Shown: positions 25,208-33,801 of the stretch, in pieces
Numbering within the stretch: position 1 is the stretch's first letter
Layout: every line of letters starts with the position of its first letter
NCBI RefSeq assembly: GCF_004151105.1
Contig: NZ_PHRF01000005.1
Coordinates: 1 to 64,000 of the forward strand
Origin: Streptomyces sp. L-9-10
GTDB lineage: Bacteria > Actinomycetota > Actinomycetes > Streptomycetales > Streptomycetaceae
DNA: 64,000 bases
Reading direction: 5' to 3'
Made by a program: the position numbers and the translations under genes
Notes under the pieces: model-generated
The model's input: only the letters and a program-made list of their open reading frames with translations
The model's database searches: none
Told to the model about the DNA's origin: nothing

Positions 25208-26047
25208 TCAGCTCCCTGTTGTCTCAGGTGTGATGGACCGGTTGGGCGATACGGACCTGACGAAGGCGCGGAACCCGTCGACGACGTCGTCCCCCTGAGC
25301 GAGCGACCGCTCGATCCGGGCGACACCCGCGGAGCCGATGATGACGGCATCGGCTCCGCAGCCGCCCACGGTCTCCACGTCCTGTCTGGTCCTGACCCCG
25401 AAGCCGATGGCGATCGGGGATTCCGTGTGCGCCCGGAGCGCGGCGACGGTGGTCGCCAGCGCGGCGTGCCCGGTGGCCGGGGCGGTGCCGCTGCGTCCGT
25501 AGTGGGCGACGAGATAGAGATAGGCGGTGGCCTCGGCCGCCGCCTCCGCCATGGTCGGCGGCGGGCTCTGCTGGTAGCAGGTGGTGACGACGGGCAGCCC
25601 TGCCTCGCGGGCGGCCGCGTAGTGTGCGGCGCGCAGCCGGGGCGGCAGCGCGTGGACGAGCAGTCCGTCCGCGCCCGAGCCGGCGATGGTACGGAGTGTG
25701 TGCGCCGGGTCCCCGTGCGCGCGGTCCCGGTGCTTGAGGGAGTGGCTCCAGTCGGCGAGCAGCGCGATCCGGAGCCGGCGCAGCCGCGGGCGTACGGAGG
25801 CGATGAAGGCGAGGACCTCGTCGAGCCCGACACCCCGGTCGAGGGCGCGGCGGGCGGAGCGGCGGATCACCGGCCCGTCGGTGACCGAGTCGGGGAAGGG
25901 CACGGCGAGTTCGAGGCAGTCGACGCCCTCCTCGTCCAGCATGAGAACGAGGTCGGCGAGGACATCGAGCGGCGGGTCCCCGGCGTTGAGGAAGAGGGCC
26001 AGGCCCGGTCCCTCGCCGGGACCGGTGCGGGAGAAGAAGTCAGCCAT
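25208..26047 (-). CDS. trpA: Tryptophan synthase alpha-chain homologue (TrpA)
   Basis: The 279-residue TIM barrel keeps the TrpA catalytic residues: Glu46 in CLELAVPFPDS and Asp57 in TDGPVI (E49 and D60 of enteric TrpA), plus YLYLVAHYG and IGFGVRTRQDV. TrpA splits indole-3-glycerol phosphate into indole and glyceraldehyde 3-phosphate. No trpB lies in the window, so the product could be a free indole or an analogue, as with the lyase BX1 of maize. It is coupled to the TrpD-like gene (3-base gap) and the cupin gene (2-base gap). Confidence 0.88.
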   Translation of the reverse strand: MADFFSRTGPGEGPGLALFLNAGDPPLDVLADLVLMLDEEGVDCLELAVPFPDSVTDGPVIRRSARRALDRGVGLDEVLAFIASVRPRLRRLRIALLADWSHSLKHRDRAHGDPAHTLRTIAGSGADGLLVHALPPRLRAAHYAAAREAGLPVVTTCYQQSPPPTMAEAAAEATAYLYLVAHYGRSGTAPATGHAALATTVAALRAHTESPIAIGFGVRTRQDVETVGGCGADAVIIGSAGVARIERSLAQGDDVVDGFRAFVRSVSPNRSITPETTGS

Positions 26048-26050
26048 GGG

Positions 26051-27097
26051 TCACACCTCTCTCGTCCGGGCGGGCGCCGGCCGTGTCCCGGCCCGTACGC
26101 GCTCGGCGAGCGCGCGGGCGGCTCCGCTCCGTACCGCCTCCAGGGCCGCGGCGACGGCTCGCGTCCAGTCGGTGGTGTGACCGCTCGCCACGGACAGCGC
26201 CGCCGCGTTGAGGCAGACCGTACGGGTGGCCACCTCCCCCTCGGTGCCGTCGAGGACGGACAGGAAGTGGGCGGGTGCGGAGGCGGGGTCCCGGGCGGGC
26301 CCGAGATCGTCGAAGCCTCCGTCAGACGGAACCAGCTTCCCTGCGGGGATGTGGAGTTCGCGGCCGTCGTGGGTGTGGATGGTGTTGTCGGCGAAGCCGA
26401 GCAGTTCGTCGGCGCCGCGGTCGTTGGCGGTCAGCCACAGCGTCCGGCCGGGCCGGGGCTCGGTCCTGGCGAGCGAGCGGAGTTCGGACAGGGGCGCGCT
26501 CGCCGAGACCCCGGTGACCTGCGCCGTGACGGGCAGGTCCGCGAGGAACGGCCCGAGGGCGTTGAGGAAGCGGCCGAAGGGTTTCATGCTCGTCGGCGCG
26601 ATGGTCCTGGCCAGCCGGGTCAGCTGGGCCGGGTAGACGAACGGTCCGGCGAAGGCGATGCCGTACCGGTCCAGTGTGTCGGCGGTCTGGTCGTAGGAGG
26701 AGGTCGGCCGGACGCCGAGCCGTTCCAGCAGATCGACGGAGCCGAGCGAGCTGGTGTACGCGCGCGAGCCCGTCTTGACGACCCGCACCCCGGTCGCGGC
26801 GGCGACGAACGCCGACGCGGTGGAGATGTTGAAGGTCTTCGGTCCGCCTCCGGTGCCCACCACGTTGACCGTGCCGGGCCAGCGGCCCGCGGGCCGCGCG
26901 GGCCGCCGTTCGGCGAGCGAGTCGAGCAGCGGACGCAGTGTGTCGTGGCCGGGCAGTGCGGTGGCCAGGGAGGCCAGCAGGGCGAGGGACTGCGCTCTGT
27001 CGAGGCCGCCGTCGCCGAGCTGGTCCCAGAACGACCGCCAGGTTCCGAGGCCGACCGGTGCGCGCCGCTCCAGCAGGCCGGTGAGTGCGTCGTGCAC
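26051..27097 (-). CDS. TrpD-like phosphoribosyltransferase with altered acceptor site
   Basis: The 348-residue protein is of AnPRT length and keeps the PRPP/metal features: GTGGG at 81-85 (usual GTGGD), TFNISTASAFVAAATG, and the DE pair at 230-231. The normally invariant KHGNR is KTGSR (108-112), and the segment that carries the anthranilate-binding arginine (R164 of the Sulfolobus enzyme) reads APTSMKPFGRFLN (167-179). So residues that bind anthranilate seem lost. GTG at 27097 starts two bases after the stop of the carrier gene. A different amine acceptor is inferred. Confidence 0.87.
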   Translation of the reverse strand: MHDALTGLLERRAPVGLGTWRSFWDQLGDGGLDRAQSLALLASLATALPGHDTLRPLLDSLAERRPARPAGRWPGTVNVVGTGGGPKTFNISTASAFVAAATGVRVVKTGSRAYTSSLGSVDLLERLGVRPTSSYDQTADTLDRYGIAFAGPFVYPAQLTRLARTIAPTSMKPFGRFLNALGPFLADLPVTAQVTGVSASAPLSELRSLARTEPRPGRTLWLTANDRGADELLGFADNTIHTHDGRELHIPAGKLVPSDGGFDDLGPARDPASAPAHFLSVLDGTEGEVATRTVCLNAAALSVASGHTTDWTRAVAAALEAVRSGAARALAERVRAGTRPAPARTREV

Positions 27098-27099
27098 CG

Positions 27100-27363
27100 C
27101 TAGCCGCCCGCCACCTCGGGACGGCGCGCACCGGCGATGAACGCGTCGATGGCCGCCACACTGCGGAAGTTGTCGGGGTCCAGGTCGGCGTCGCCGATCG
27201 GCAGCTCGAAGCGGTCCTCGACCCAGGCGATCAGCTTGAGCACACCGAGGCTGTCGATGACCCCGTCCGAGAGCAGATCGTGGTCGTCCGCCAGCTCCTG
27301 GGCGGTGATGTCCGGCAGGAACTCCTCGATGACGAACTGCTTGATGGTGCCGGCGTGGCTCAT
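27100..27363 (-). CDS. Free-standing acyl/peptidyl carrier protein
   Basis: The 87-residue protein has the phosphopantetheine site in LLSDGVIDSLGVLKLIAWVEDRF (serine about residue 38). It overlaps the ligase gene by an ATGA junction, so the ligase very likely loads it. A phosphopantetheinyl transferase is encoded at 41416. Confidence 0.92.
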   Translation of the reverse strand: MSHAGTIKQFVIEEFLPDITAQELADDHDLLSDGVIDSLGVLKLIAWVEDRFELPIGDADLDPDNFRSVAAIDAFIAGARRPEVAGG

Positions 27364-28937
27364 GACGTCCTTCCCTGGGCGGTTGTGGCTGACGTGACGG
27401 TGGAGATGGTGGACAGCTCGTCGAGACGGTCGAGCGCCTTGCGGTCGACCTTTCCCGTGGCGGTCTTGGGCAGCGGCTCGTCGACGATCCGGAGCTTGGC
27501 GGGTACGGCCGCCCTGGGCAGACGACGCGCACAGTGCTGACGCAATGTCAGGGAGCTGAGCCCGCTGCCCGGTTCGGTCTGTACGGCCGCGATGAGCCGG
27601 CGTCCTTCGATCGGGTCGGGCACGGCGGCCACCCCCGCTTCGCGTACGGCGGGGTGGTCGAGCAGCACCCGTTCGATCTCCGCGGTGTTCACGGCGACCC
27701 CGCGGACCTTGACCTGGTGGTCGGCGCGTCCGGTGAGATGGAGCCGGCCGTCGGCGTCGCGCCGCACCAGATCGCCGGTGCGGAACCAGCGCCGGTCGTC
27801 GAGTCCCAGCGGATGTCCTGTGAACTTGTCCGCGTGGCGGGTCCGGTCGAGGTAGCCGGCCGCCTGGAAGGGCGTGGAGACGTACAGTTCACCGGAGCCC
27901 GGCCCCTCGACGGCCGCGCCCTCCGGGGTGAGGATCAGGGCCTCGACTCCCGGCAGCGGGCGGCCGATCGGCACCGGCGGGAACTCGGTGGCGCCGGTGT
28001 CGACCTCGTGGACGAAGCTGTCGTTGGTCTCGGTGCAGCCGTAGATGTTGTGGATCCGCGCGCCGGGAAAGAGTCCGGGCAGTGCGGCGAAGGTGCGGTC
28101 GGGTATGACATCGCCGCTGAACATCACGTGCCCGACCCCGGGGAGCGTCGCTCCGCGCCGCTCGGCCGCGTCGAGCAGCAGCCCGTAGAACATCGGCACC
28201 GCCTGGACCACTCGTACGTCATGGCGGACGAGGAGGTCGAGCAGATGCGTGCCCCGGGCGGCCAGCGCCGGGTCGACCAGGATCACCCGGCCGCCGTGGG
28301 CGAGGGTCGTCCAGATGTCCAGCAGGCAGAGATCGAAGTTGAGAGGTGCGTAGTTGAGAACGGTGACGCCGGGCCCGATCGAGAAGGCGGGGGCGGCCCA
28401 GGCGACGAACCGGTTCACCGCGTCCCGGCCCAGGGGGACGATCTTGGGCAGGCTGGTGGAGCCGGAGGTGGTGAGCATGAACGACACCTCGGCGGCCTCG
28501 CGGGGTGCCAGCGGCTGTGCGGCGACCTCGGGGTTCGGTGTCACGGTGGCGTCCGTGCCGTCGGCGGTGATCACCTGTCGGCAGCCCGCCTGGGCGAAGA
28601 GATCCGCGAGCAGGGAGTCGGCGAGCGCGGGCGAGGGCAGCAGGAAGGGGCGCCGCGCCAGCAGACAGGCCAGCACCAGGGCGACGGCCGCGGGCGATTT
28701 GGTGGCCAGGATGCCGACGGGCTCGCCGGGGGTGAGCCCGAGCCGGGCCAGCCGGTCGCGCTCGCGTCCGGCCCGCTCGTACAGCTCGCGGTAGCTGGTC
28801 TCCTCGCCGTTCCACACCAGGGCGGTGGCGTCGGGCCGTTCACGGACCTGGGAGAGGAAGCCGCCCACGAGACCGAGGCGGTCCGTGCCGGGGCGCTCCG
28901 TGCCGAGGCCGTCCGTGCCGGGGTGGTCCGTCGTCAT
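27360..28937 (-). CDS. Amino-acid:carrier-protein ligase (adenylation enzyme)
   Basis: The 525-residue ANL enzyme has FMLTTSGSTSLPKIVPLGR (A3), YGCTETND (A5), GELYVSTPFQAAGYL, RWFRTGDLVRRDADGRLHLTGRADHQVKVRG (A7-A8) and PKTATGKVDRKAL (A10 lysine). The region VLNYAPLNFDLCLLDIWTTL resembles stand-alone prolyl- or small amino-acid ligases. The N-terminus carries a short in-frame repeat (GTDGLGTERPGTDRLG). It loads the adjacent carrier; proline is a guess from the ligase/carrier/dehydrogenase trio. Confidence 0.88.
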   Translation of the reverse strand: MTTDHPGTDGLGTERPGTDRLGLVGGFLSQVRERPDATALVWNGEETSYRELYERAGRERDRLARLGLTPGEPVGILATKSPAAVALVLACLLARRPFLLPSPALADSLLADLFAQAGCRQVITADGTDATVTPNPEVAAQPLAPREAAEVSFMLTTSGSTSLPKIVPLGRDAVNRFVAWAAPAFSIGPGVTVLNYAPLNFDLCLLDIWTTLAHGGRVILVDPALAARGTHLLDLLVRHDVRVVQAVPMFYGLLLDAAERRGATLPGVGHVMFSGDVIPDRTFAALPGLFPGARIHNIYGCTETNDSFVHEVDTGATEFPPVPIGRPLPGVEALILTPEGAAVEGPGSGELYVSTPFQAAGYLDRTRHADKFTGHPLGLDDRRWFRTGDLVRRDADGRLHLTGRADHQVKVRGVAVNTAEIERVLLDHPAVREAGVAAVPDPIEGRRLIAAVQTEPGSGLSSLTLRQHCARRLPRAAVPAKLRIVDEPLPKTATGKVDRKALDRLDELSTISTVTSATTAQGRTS

Positions 28938-29854
28938 GGCCGGCTCCCGTTCTCCGGTCCTGCCGCGTGCCCGGCCAGTTCGACCCAGCCGCTCTTGACG
29001 GCGGGTCCCGCGGGGGTGCGGCAGCCGAAGCGCACCACCCGGCGGGCCGCGTCCGGCTGGAGGTCGAAGCGGAGCGGCTCGCCGGGCGCGACGGGCGCCG
29101 AGAAGCGGCCGCCGATCCCTCGTATCCGGCCGGCGTCTCCGTCCGCGTACCGGTCGGTGATCTCCTCGACCGCCAGGGCCACCACGCTCATGCCGTGTGC
29201 GATGACCGAGCCGAAGCCGGCGGCGCGGGCCGCGTCGGCGTCGAGATGGATCGGGTTCTCGTCGCCGGAAGCCCGGGCGTAGCGGCGGATCCACTCCACC
29301 GTCGGTTCGTGGACGACGGTGGCGGGTTCGGCGGCTCCGGCGGGCGCGGGAACGGAGGCGCCGCCGGAGATCTCCCCGAAGGGTTCGAGGGCGGTCGCGC
29401 CCACGAGCAGGGCGCTGGTGACCAGTTCGGCGAACGGCTCCGTGCCTCCCGGGTCCGTGGATCCGGCGAGTTCCGTGGAATCCGTGAGTCCCGTGGATCC
29501 CGTGGAATCCGCGCCGTCGCCGGTCAGCCGGGAGCGCAGGACGACCCGGATCCCGCGCGGTTCGCGGCGGGCGCCGAGCACATCGAGCCGTACGGTGACC
29601 TGTTCACCGGCGCGTACGAGCCGCCGGCAGCGGATGTCCTGGCCGAGGTGGACGACGGACACGGGGCCGGGTTCGTCGGCGGTCAGGGCCGCCACGGTGT
29701 GCTCGGCGACGGTATGGGCGAGGACGAACGCGTGTACGGGCGAGGCGAGTTGGTCCCGCGCGGCGGGCAGCGCGGCGCGGACGGCACCCCGGTAGGCGGC
29801 GATCTCTTCGGCGGTGACGGTTCGCGTCACCGCCGGGGCGGGGGCGGTGGTCAT
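28934..29854 (-). CDS. Double-hotdog MaoC-like 3-hydroxyacyl dehydratase
   Basis: The 306-residue protein has an N-terminal degenerate hotdog and a C-terminal MaoC hotdog with the hydratase-2 motif YARASGDENPIHLDADAARAAGFGSVIAHGM (catalytic Asp and His; cited as the motif positions about 210-240). The linker (about residues 118-142) is a serine/threonine/glycine repeat of the form DSTGSTGLTDSTELAGSTD. ATGA overlaps join it to the ketosynthase and ligase genes. It probably dehydrates a carrier-bound beta-hydroxyacyl chain. Confidence 0.86.
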   Translation of the reverse strand: MTTAPAPAVTRTVTAEEIAAYRGAVRAALPAARDQLASPVHAFVLAHTVAEHTVAALTADEPGPVSVVHLGQDIRCRRLVRAGEQVTVRLDVLGARREPRGIRVVLRSRLTGDGADSTGSTGLTDSTELAGSTDPGGTEPFAELVTSALLVGATALEPFGEISGGASVPAPAGAAEPATVVHEPTVEWIRRYARASGDENPIHLDADAARAAGFGSVIAHGMSVVALAVEEITDRYADGDAGRIRGIGGRFSAPVAPGEPLRFDLQPDAARRVVRFGCRTPAGPAVKSGWVELAGHAAGPENGSRP

Positions 29855-31101
29855 ATCGGGGCCACCACCAGGCTGGAGTTGTGGCCGCCGAAACCGAAGG
29901 AGTTGGAGAGGGCAGGTCCGGACGCCACGGCGCGCGGGGCGCCGTGGACCACATCGATTTCCATACCTGGCTCCAGCTGTTCGTGGTTGGCGGTGGGAGG
30001 GACCTCGCACCGGCTCATCGCCTGCACGGTGGCGATCAGTTCGACGGCGCCCGCGGCCCCGATGAGATGGCCGATGACGCTCTTGTTCGCGGTGACCGGC
30101 GGCCCGTCCGTGCCGAACACCTTGGCCAGCGCGATCGCTTCGGCCCGGTCGTTGTGCGGGGTCGAGGTGCCGTGCGCGTTGACATGGACGATGTCGGAGG
30201 GGGCCAGGCCCGCGTCGGCGATGGCTCCCGCCATCGCGCCGACGGCCGCGCCGCCGTCCGGCAGCGGCATGGCCAGGTGGTACGCGTCGGAGGTGGCGGC
30301 GTAACCGGCGACGGTGGCGTATGTACGGGCGCCGCGCGCCCGCGCGTCGTCGAGGCGTTCCAGGACGACGAACCCGGCGCCCTCCCCCATCACGAATCCG
30401 TCGCGGTCGGCGTCGAACGGCCTGGACGCGTGCTCCGGGTCGTCGTTGCGCAGCGATACGGCGTTGAGGTTGCCGAACCCCGCGAGGGTGACGGGGGTGA
30501 GCGTCGATTCGCAGCCACCGGCCAGCACGACATCGGCCCGGTGGGTCTGGAGCAGTGTCAGCGCGTGGCCGATGGCGTCGGCGCCGCTGGCGCAGGTGGT
30601 GGCGATGGTCAGGGCGGGGCCCTGCCAGCCGAGCCGCATCGAGATCTGGGCCGCCGCCGCGTTGGGCATGGTCATCAGCGGCATCAGCGGATTGACCCGG
30701 TGCGGTCCCGACTCGGTGAAGTGCCGGGACTCCAGGTCGCTCGTCGCCCGGCCGCCGACGGCGTTGCCGACGACGATGGCGGTACGGCCGGGGTCCGCGG
30801 CGGGCGCTCCCGCGTCCCGGTGGGCGGCGAGGGCGGCGGTCGTCCCGTACAGCGCGAACGGGTCCATCCGGCGCGCGTCCTTGGCGGGCACGAGGCCGAG
30901 GGAGTCGAGCCCGCGGACCCGGCAGCCGATGCGCACCCGGTGGCGTTCCAGGTCGAGATGGGTCAGCGCGGCGGCGGTGGACTTCCCGGCGCGCAGCGCG
31001 GCCCACAGGTCGTCCGGGGTGCAGCCGGCCGGGGTGACGACGCCCATGCCGGTGATCGCGACGGGCGCGTGTGACGGTGCGTGCCTCGGTGAGTTTGGCA
31101 T
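29851..31101 (-). CDS. Beta-ketoacyl synthase (KAS II/FabF-like)
   Basis: The 416-residue thiolase-fold enzyme has all three catalytic residues: Cys in TIATTCASGADAIGHA, His in VNAHGTSTPHND and His in NKSVIGHLIGAAGAVE. The GFGGHNSSLV end is canonical. It extends an acyl-ACP chain with malonyl-ACP. It is the second gene of the leftward operon, 88 bases after the oxoamine synthase. Confidence 0.93.
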   Translation of the reverse strand: MPNSPRHAPSHAPVAITGMGVVTPAGCTPDDLWAALRAGKSTAAALTHLDLERHRVRIGCRVRGLDSLGLVPAKDARRMDPFALYGTTAALAAHRDAGAPAADPGRTAIVVGNAVGGRATSDLESRHFTESGPHRVNPLMPLMTMPNAAAAQISMRLGWQGPALTIATTCASGADAIGHALTLLQTHRADVVLAGGCESTLTPVTLAGFGNLNAVSLRNDDPEHASRPFDADRDGFVMGEGAGFVVLERLDDARARGARTYATVAGYAATSDAYHLAMPLPDGGAAVGAMAGAIADAGLAPSDIVHVNAHGTSTPHNDRAEAIALAKVFGTDGPPVTANKSVIGHLIGAAGAVELIATVQAMSRCEVPPTANHEQLEPGMEIDVVHGAPRAVASGPALSNSFGFGGHNSSLVVAPI

Positions 31102-31189
31102 CTCGGATCCCGTATCCCGTACGAACGTCGGAGGGCGAAGGGCGAAGGCTAGGACGTGAGTTGCGCCGGGCTGACTGACCGTCAGTCCG

Positions 31190-32413
31190 TCAGTCCTTGA
31201 TCAGTCCGCACACGTGGGCGGCCTTGAGGAACGCCTCCGCGGCGAAGTCGATGTCGCTCTTGGTGTGGCGTGCGGTGATGGCGATCCGCAGCCTGGCCAG
31301 GTCGTTGGGGACGGCCGGGGTGACCACCGGCAGTCCGATGACGCCGGCCGCGCGGCAGGCGGTGGCGTAGTCGTACGCGGCGTCGTCGGAGCCGGCGATG
31401 ACGGGGACGACGGCGGTCTCGCTGTCACCGGTGCGCATCCCGCCGTCGTTCAGCATCCGCCGGAAGCGCGCGGACTCCCGCTGGATATGGCTGACGCGCT
31501 CGGGCTCGCGGTCCAGGATCCGCAGCGATTCGAGGGCCGCGCCCGACTGGGCCGGGCCGAGGGCCGCGGAGAAGAGGAACGGCCGTGCCGCGTACTTGAG
31601 ATGGCCGATCAGCTCGCTCGGTCCCGCCACCCAGCCGCCCATCGAGGGGATGGCCTTCGAGAGCGTGCCCAGCTTGACGTCGACTCTCGCGGTGTAGTCG
31701 AAGTGTTCCTCGATGCCCTTGCCGGTGGCACCGATGACACCCAGCGCGTGGGCCTCGTCCACCATCAGCAGGGCGTTGTGCTCGTCGCAGACCCGGCGCA
31801 GCTCCGGCAGTGGCGCGATGTCGCCGTCCATGGAGTAGACGCTGTCGACGATGACGAGCCGGATCCCGTCCGGGCTCGCGGCGGCGAGCCTGCGGGCGAG
31901 GTGGCCGACGTCGTTGTGCCGGAAGCGGGTGACGGTGGCGCCGCTCAGCCGGCAGCCGTCCACGATGCTGGCGTGGTCGTACTTGTCGATCAGTACGGTG
32001 TCCCCTGCGCCGACCAGCGCGCCGACCGTGCCGACGTTGGCGGCGTACCCGGAGCCGAACACCAGCGCCTCCTGGCGGCCGGCGAACCGGGCGACCTCCG
32101 CCTCCAGTTCCTCGTGCAGCGGGATCGAACCCGCCAGCGCCCGCACTCCGTGGTTGCCGGTGCCGTACAGATCGACGGCGGCCTTGGCGGCGGCGACCAC
32201 GCGCTCGTCGCCCGCCAGGCCCAGATAGCTGTAGCCCGACATCATCAGGAGGCGTTCACCGTCGAGGTCGGCGTAGGCGGAGTCGCGCTCGACCGTGTAC
32301 GTCACGAAGCTGTTGCGGCGGGCGGGCTCCCACTCCAGGGCGCGCACGCGGCGGTGTGTCGCGGCCAGTTTCGGCGCGAGACGTTCCCAGCCCCCGGATG
32401 TGTTCACGTACAT
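31190..32413 (-). CDS. Alpha-oxoamine synthase (KBL/BioF-like, PLP-dependent)
   Basis: The 407-residue fold-type I enzyme has the PLP lysine K253 in LGTLSKAIPSMGG, D219 and H222 in DEAHALGVIG, and FGSGYAANVGT. The family condenses an amino acid with an acyl-thioester with loss of CO2 to give an alpha-amino ketone, as in BioF, KBL and the oxoamine domain of RedL/PigH in prodiginine routes. GAGGAG abuts the ATG, so GTG two codons later (32407) may be the real start. It is the first gene of the operon and diverges from the SARP. Confidence 0.92.
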   Translation of the reverse strand: MYVNTSGGWERLAPKLAATHRRVRALEWEPARRNSFVTYTVERDSAYADLDGERLLMMSGYSYLGLAGDERVVAAAKAAVDLYGTGNHGVRALAGSIPLHEELEAEVARFAGRQEALVFGSGYAANVGTVGALVGAGDTVLIDKYDHASIVDGCRLSGATVTRFRHNDVGHLARRLAAASPDGIRLVIVDSVYSMDGDIAPLPELRRVCDEHNALLMVDEAHALGVIGATGKGIEEHFDYTARVDVKLGTLSKAIPSMGGWVAGPSELIGHLKYAARPFLFSAALGPAQSGAALESLRILDREPERVSHIQRESARFRRMLNDGGMRTGDSETAVVPVIAGSDDAAYDYATACRAAGVIGLPVVTPAVPNDLARLRIAITARHTKSDIDFAAEAFLKAAHVCGLIKD

Positions 32414-32799
32414 CTCCTCACCACGTTTCGGACAATTACCGGAGTCCGCTCAACCTGGACTCAGAGTTGCGACGCAATTCAACGACAGGCGCGCAAGGCG
32501 CGCGCAACACGGCTCTGAAGTGGGGAAAGAGAGGAACGCAAGAACAGAGCGACAGCTTTCCGCAAGCGGAATGAAGGTCTCCAGGGAAATCCAGGGGAAT
32601 GTTCCCCGGCCACTATTGACACACCGAGATGGCCGATTGATATCGTCCAATTTCTGTGCAGGGGGCATGCACAGAGTGTCCCGAACTCCTTCACAAGGAC
32701 CACTGTGGCGGGGCCCCCTGGCGTGATGTCGACACCCTCGCCGGCGGCAGCCGCCGTCGGTGCAACCGGCCCAGAGCCGACCGCACCGGGGAGTACAGC
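32414..32799. promoter_or_regulatory. Divergent control region between oxoamine synthase and SARP genes
   Basis: This 386-bp gap is richer in A/T than its surroundings. On the minus strand TTGCGCG occurs at 32509-32500 and 32498-32489 with an 11-bp period (read on plus as GCGCGCAA at 32500 and 32489). TCGTTGA follows one further 11-bp step away. TAATTG near 32436 could be the -10 of the leftward operon. SARPs bind such heptamer repeats. Confidence 0.65.
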
Positions 32800-33726
32800 T
32801 TGCTCATCAGACTCGCTGGCCTTGTAACGATCGAACCCGAAGGGGTTCCGCCACAGCATCTGTCCAGCGCTCAGGCTCAAGTCGCGTTCGCCAGGCTCAT
32901 CCTCGAACGGTCCGCCGGTACCAGCCGGGATCAACTGGCCGACACCGTCTGGCCCGACGGGCTGCCGGACACCTGGGCCTCGGCCCTGCGCAGTGTTGTC
33001 AGCCGGGTCCGTACGTTCGTCACGTTCCCCCAGCAGCGGCCCGGGGTCACCCCGCTGGTCGCCCAGGGCGGCCGCTATCTGCTGCGGCTGCCGGACGACG
33101 CGGCCGTCGACCTCGAGTGCGCGGAGGCGGCGGCGACCGAGGCGGCCGAGGCGTACGCCACCGGCTCGTTCGCCGTCGCGCAACAGCTCGCCGCCGCCGC
33201 GGTGTCGAATCTACGCGGGTCATTCCTGCCCGCTCACGAGGGCGAATGGGTCAACGGCGTGCGGGAATGGCTCGACGAGCTGCGGCTGTCCGCGCTGGAG
33301 ACGGCGAGTCTGGCCTCGGCGGCGCTGGGCGACGAGCATCACGCGCTGCGGTACGCCGAGGAGGCGGTACGGCGTGCCCCGTTCAGGGAGAGCGCCTACC
33401 GGTGCCGGATGGCGGCGCACCGGACGGCCGGCAACCGTGCCGAGGCGCTGCGCACGTACCAGCAGCTCAGGGAGGTGCTCGCCGAGGAGCTGGGGATCGA
33501 TCCGGCCCCGGAGAGCCAGGCCGCCTATCTGGAACTGCTGCGCGGCTCCGACACCCGTCGAAGACCGGAGCCCGGCACCGGCGCCGTGCCCCGGCTGGAC
33601 CCGCTGCTGATGGGCATGTTCGAGGCCCCTTACCCGCGCCCCGCCCCGCCGCGGCCCTGCTTATTGACTCCGGACGGCTGCCTCACCCACCCCGCGCCCC
33701 CGGCGCCCGAGTGGCGTGTGGCGTAG
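32800..33726 (+). CDS. SARP-family pathway activator
   Basis: The 308-residue protein has the OmpR-like winged helix (about residues 1-95, with ARLILERSAGTSRDQLADTVW and SALRSVVSRVRTFV) followed by a bacterial transcriptional activator domain of helical repeats (about 96-245). A proline-rich tail of about 45 residues ends it. TTG at 32800 is chosen because GGGGAG lies six bases upstream; the open frame reaches 32656. Codon 288 is TTA (33661-33663), so the bldA tRNA should be needed. SARPs activate antibiotic clusters. Confidence 0.9.
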   Translation: MLIRLAGLVTIEPEGVPPQHLSSAQAQVAFARLILERSAGTSRDQLADTVWPDGLPDTWASALRSVVSRVRTFVTFPQQRPGVTPLVAQGGRYLLRLPDDAAVDLECAEAAATEAAEAYATGSFAVAQQLAAAAVSNLRGSFLPAHEGEWVNGVREWLDELRLSALETASLASAALGDEHHALRYAEEAVRRAPFRESAYRCRMAAHRTAGNRAEALRTYQQLREVLAEELGIDPAPESQAAYLELLRGSDTRRRPEPGTGAVPRLDPLLMGMFEAPYPRPAPPRPCLLTPDGCLTHPAPPAPEWRVA

Positions 33727-33751
33727 GGGCTTCGGCGGGGGGACATACGCG

Positions 33752-33779
33752 GGCGGCCCGGCGAATACGCCGGGCCGCC
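33752..33779. terminator. Bidirectional terminator between SARP and fabG-type genes
   Basis: GGCGGCCCGGCG (33752-33763) and CGCCGGGCCGCC (33768-33779) form a perfect 12-bp stem with an AATA loop, followed on plus by TCTCTGT. Confidence 0.88.
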
Positions 33780-33801
33780 TCTCTGTGCGCGCGTGCGGGT
33801 C

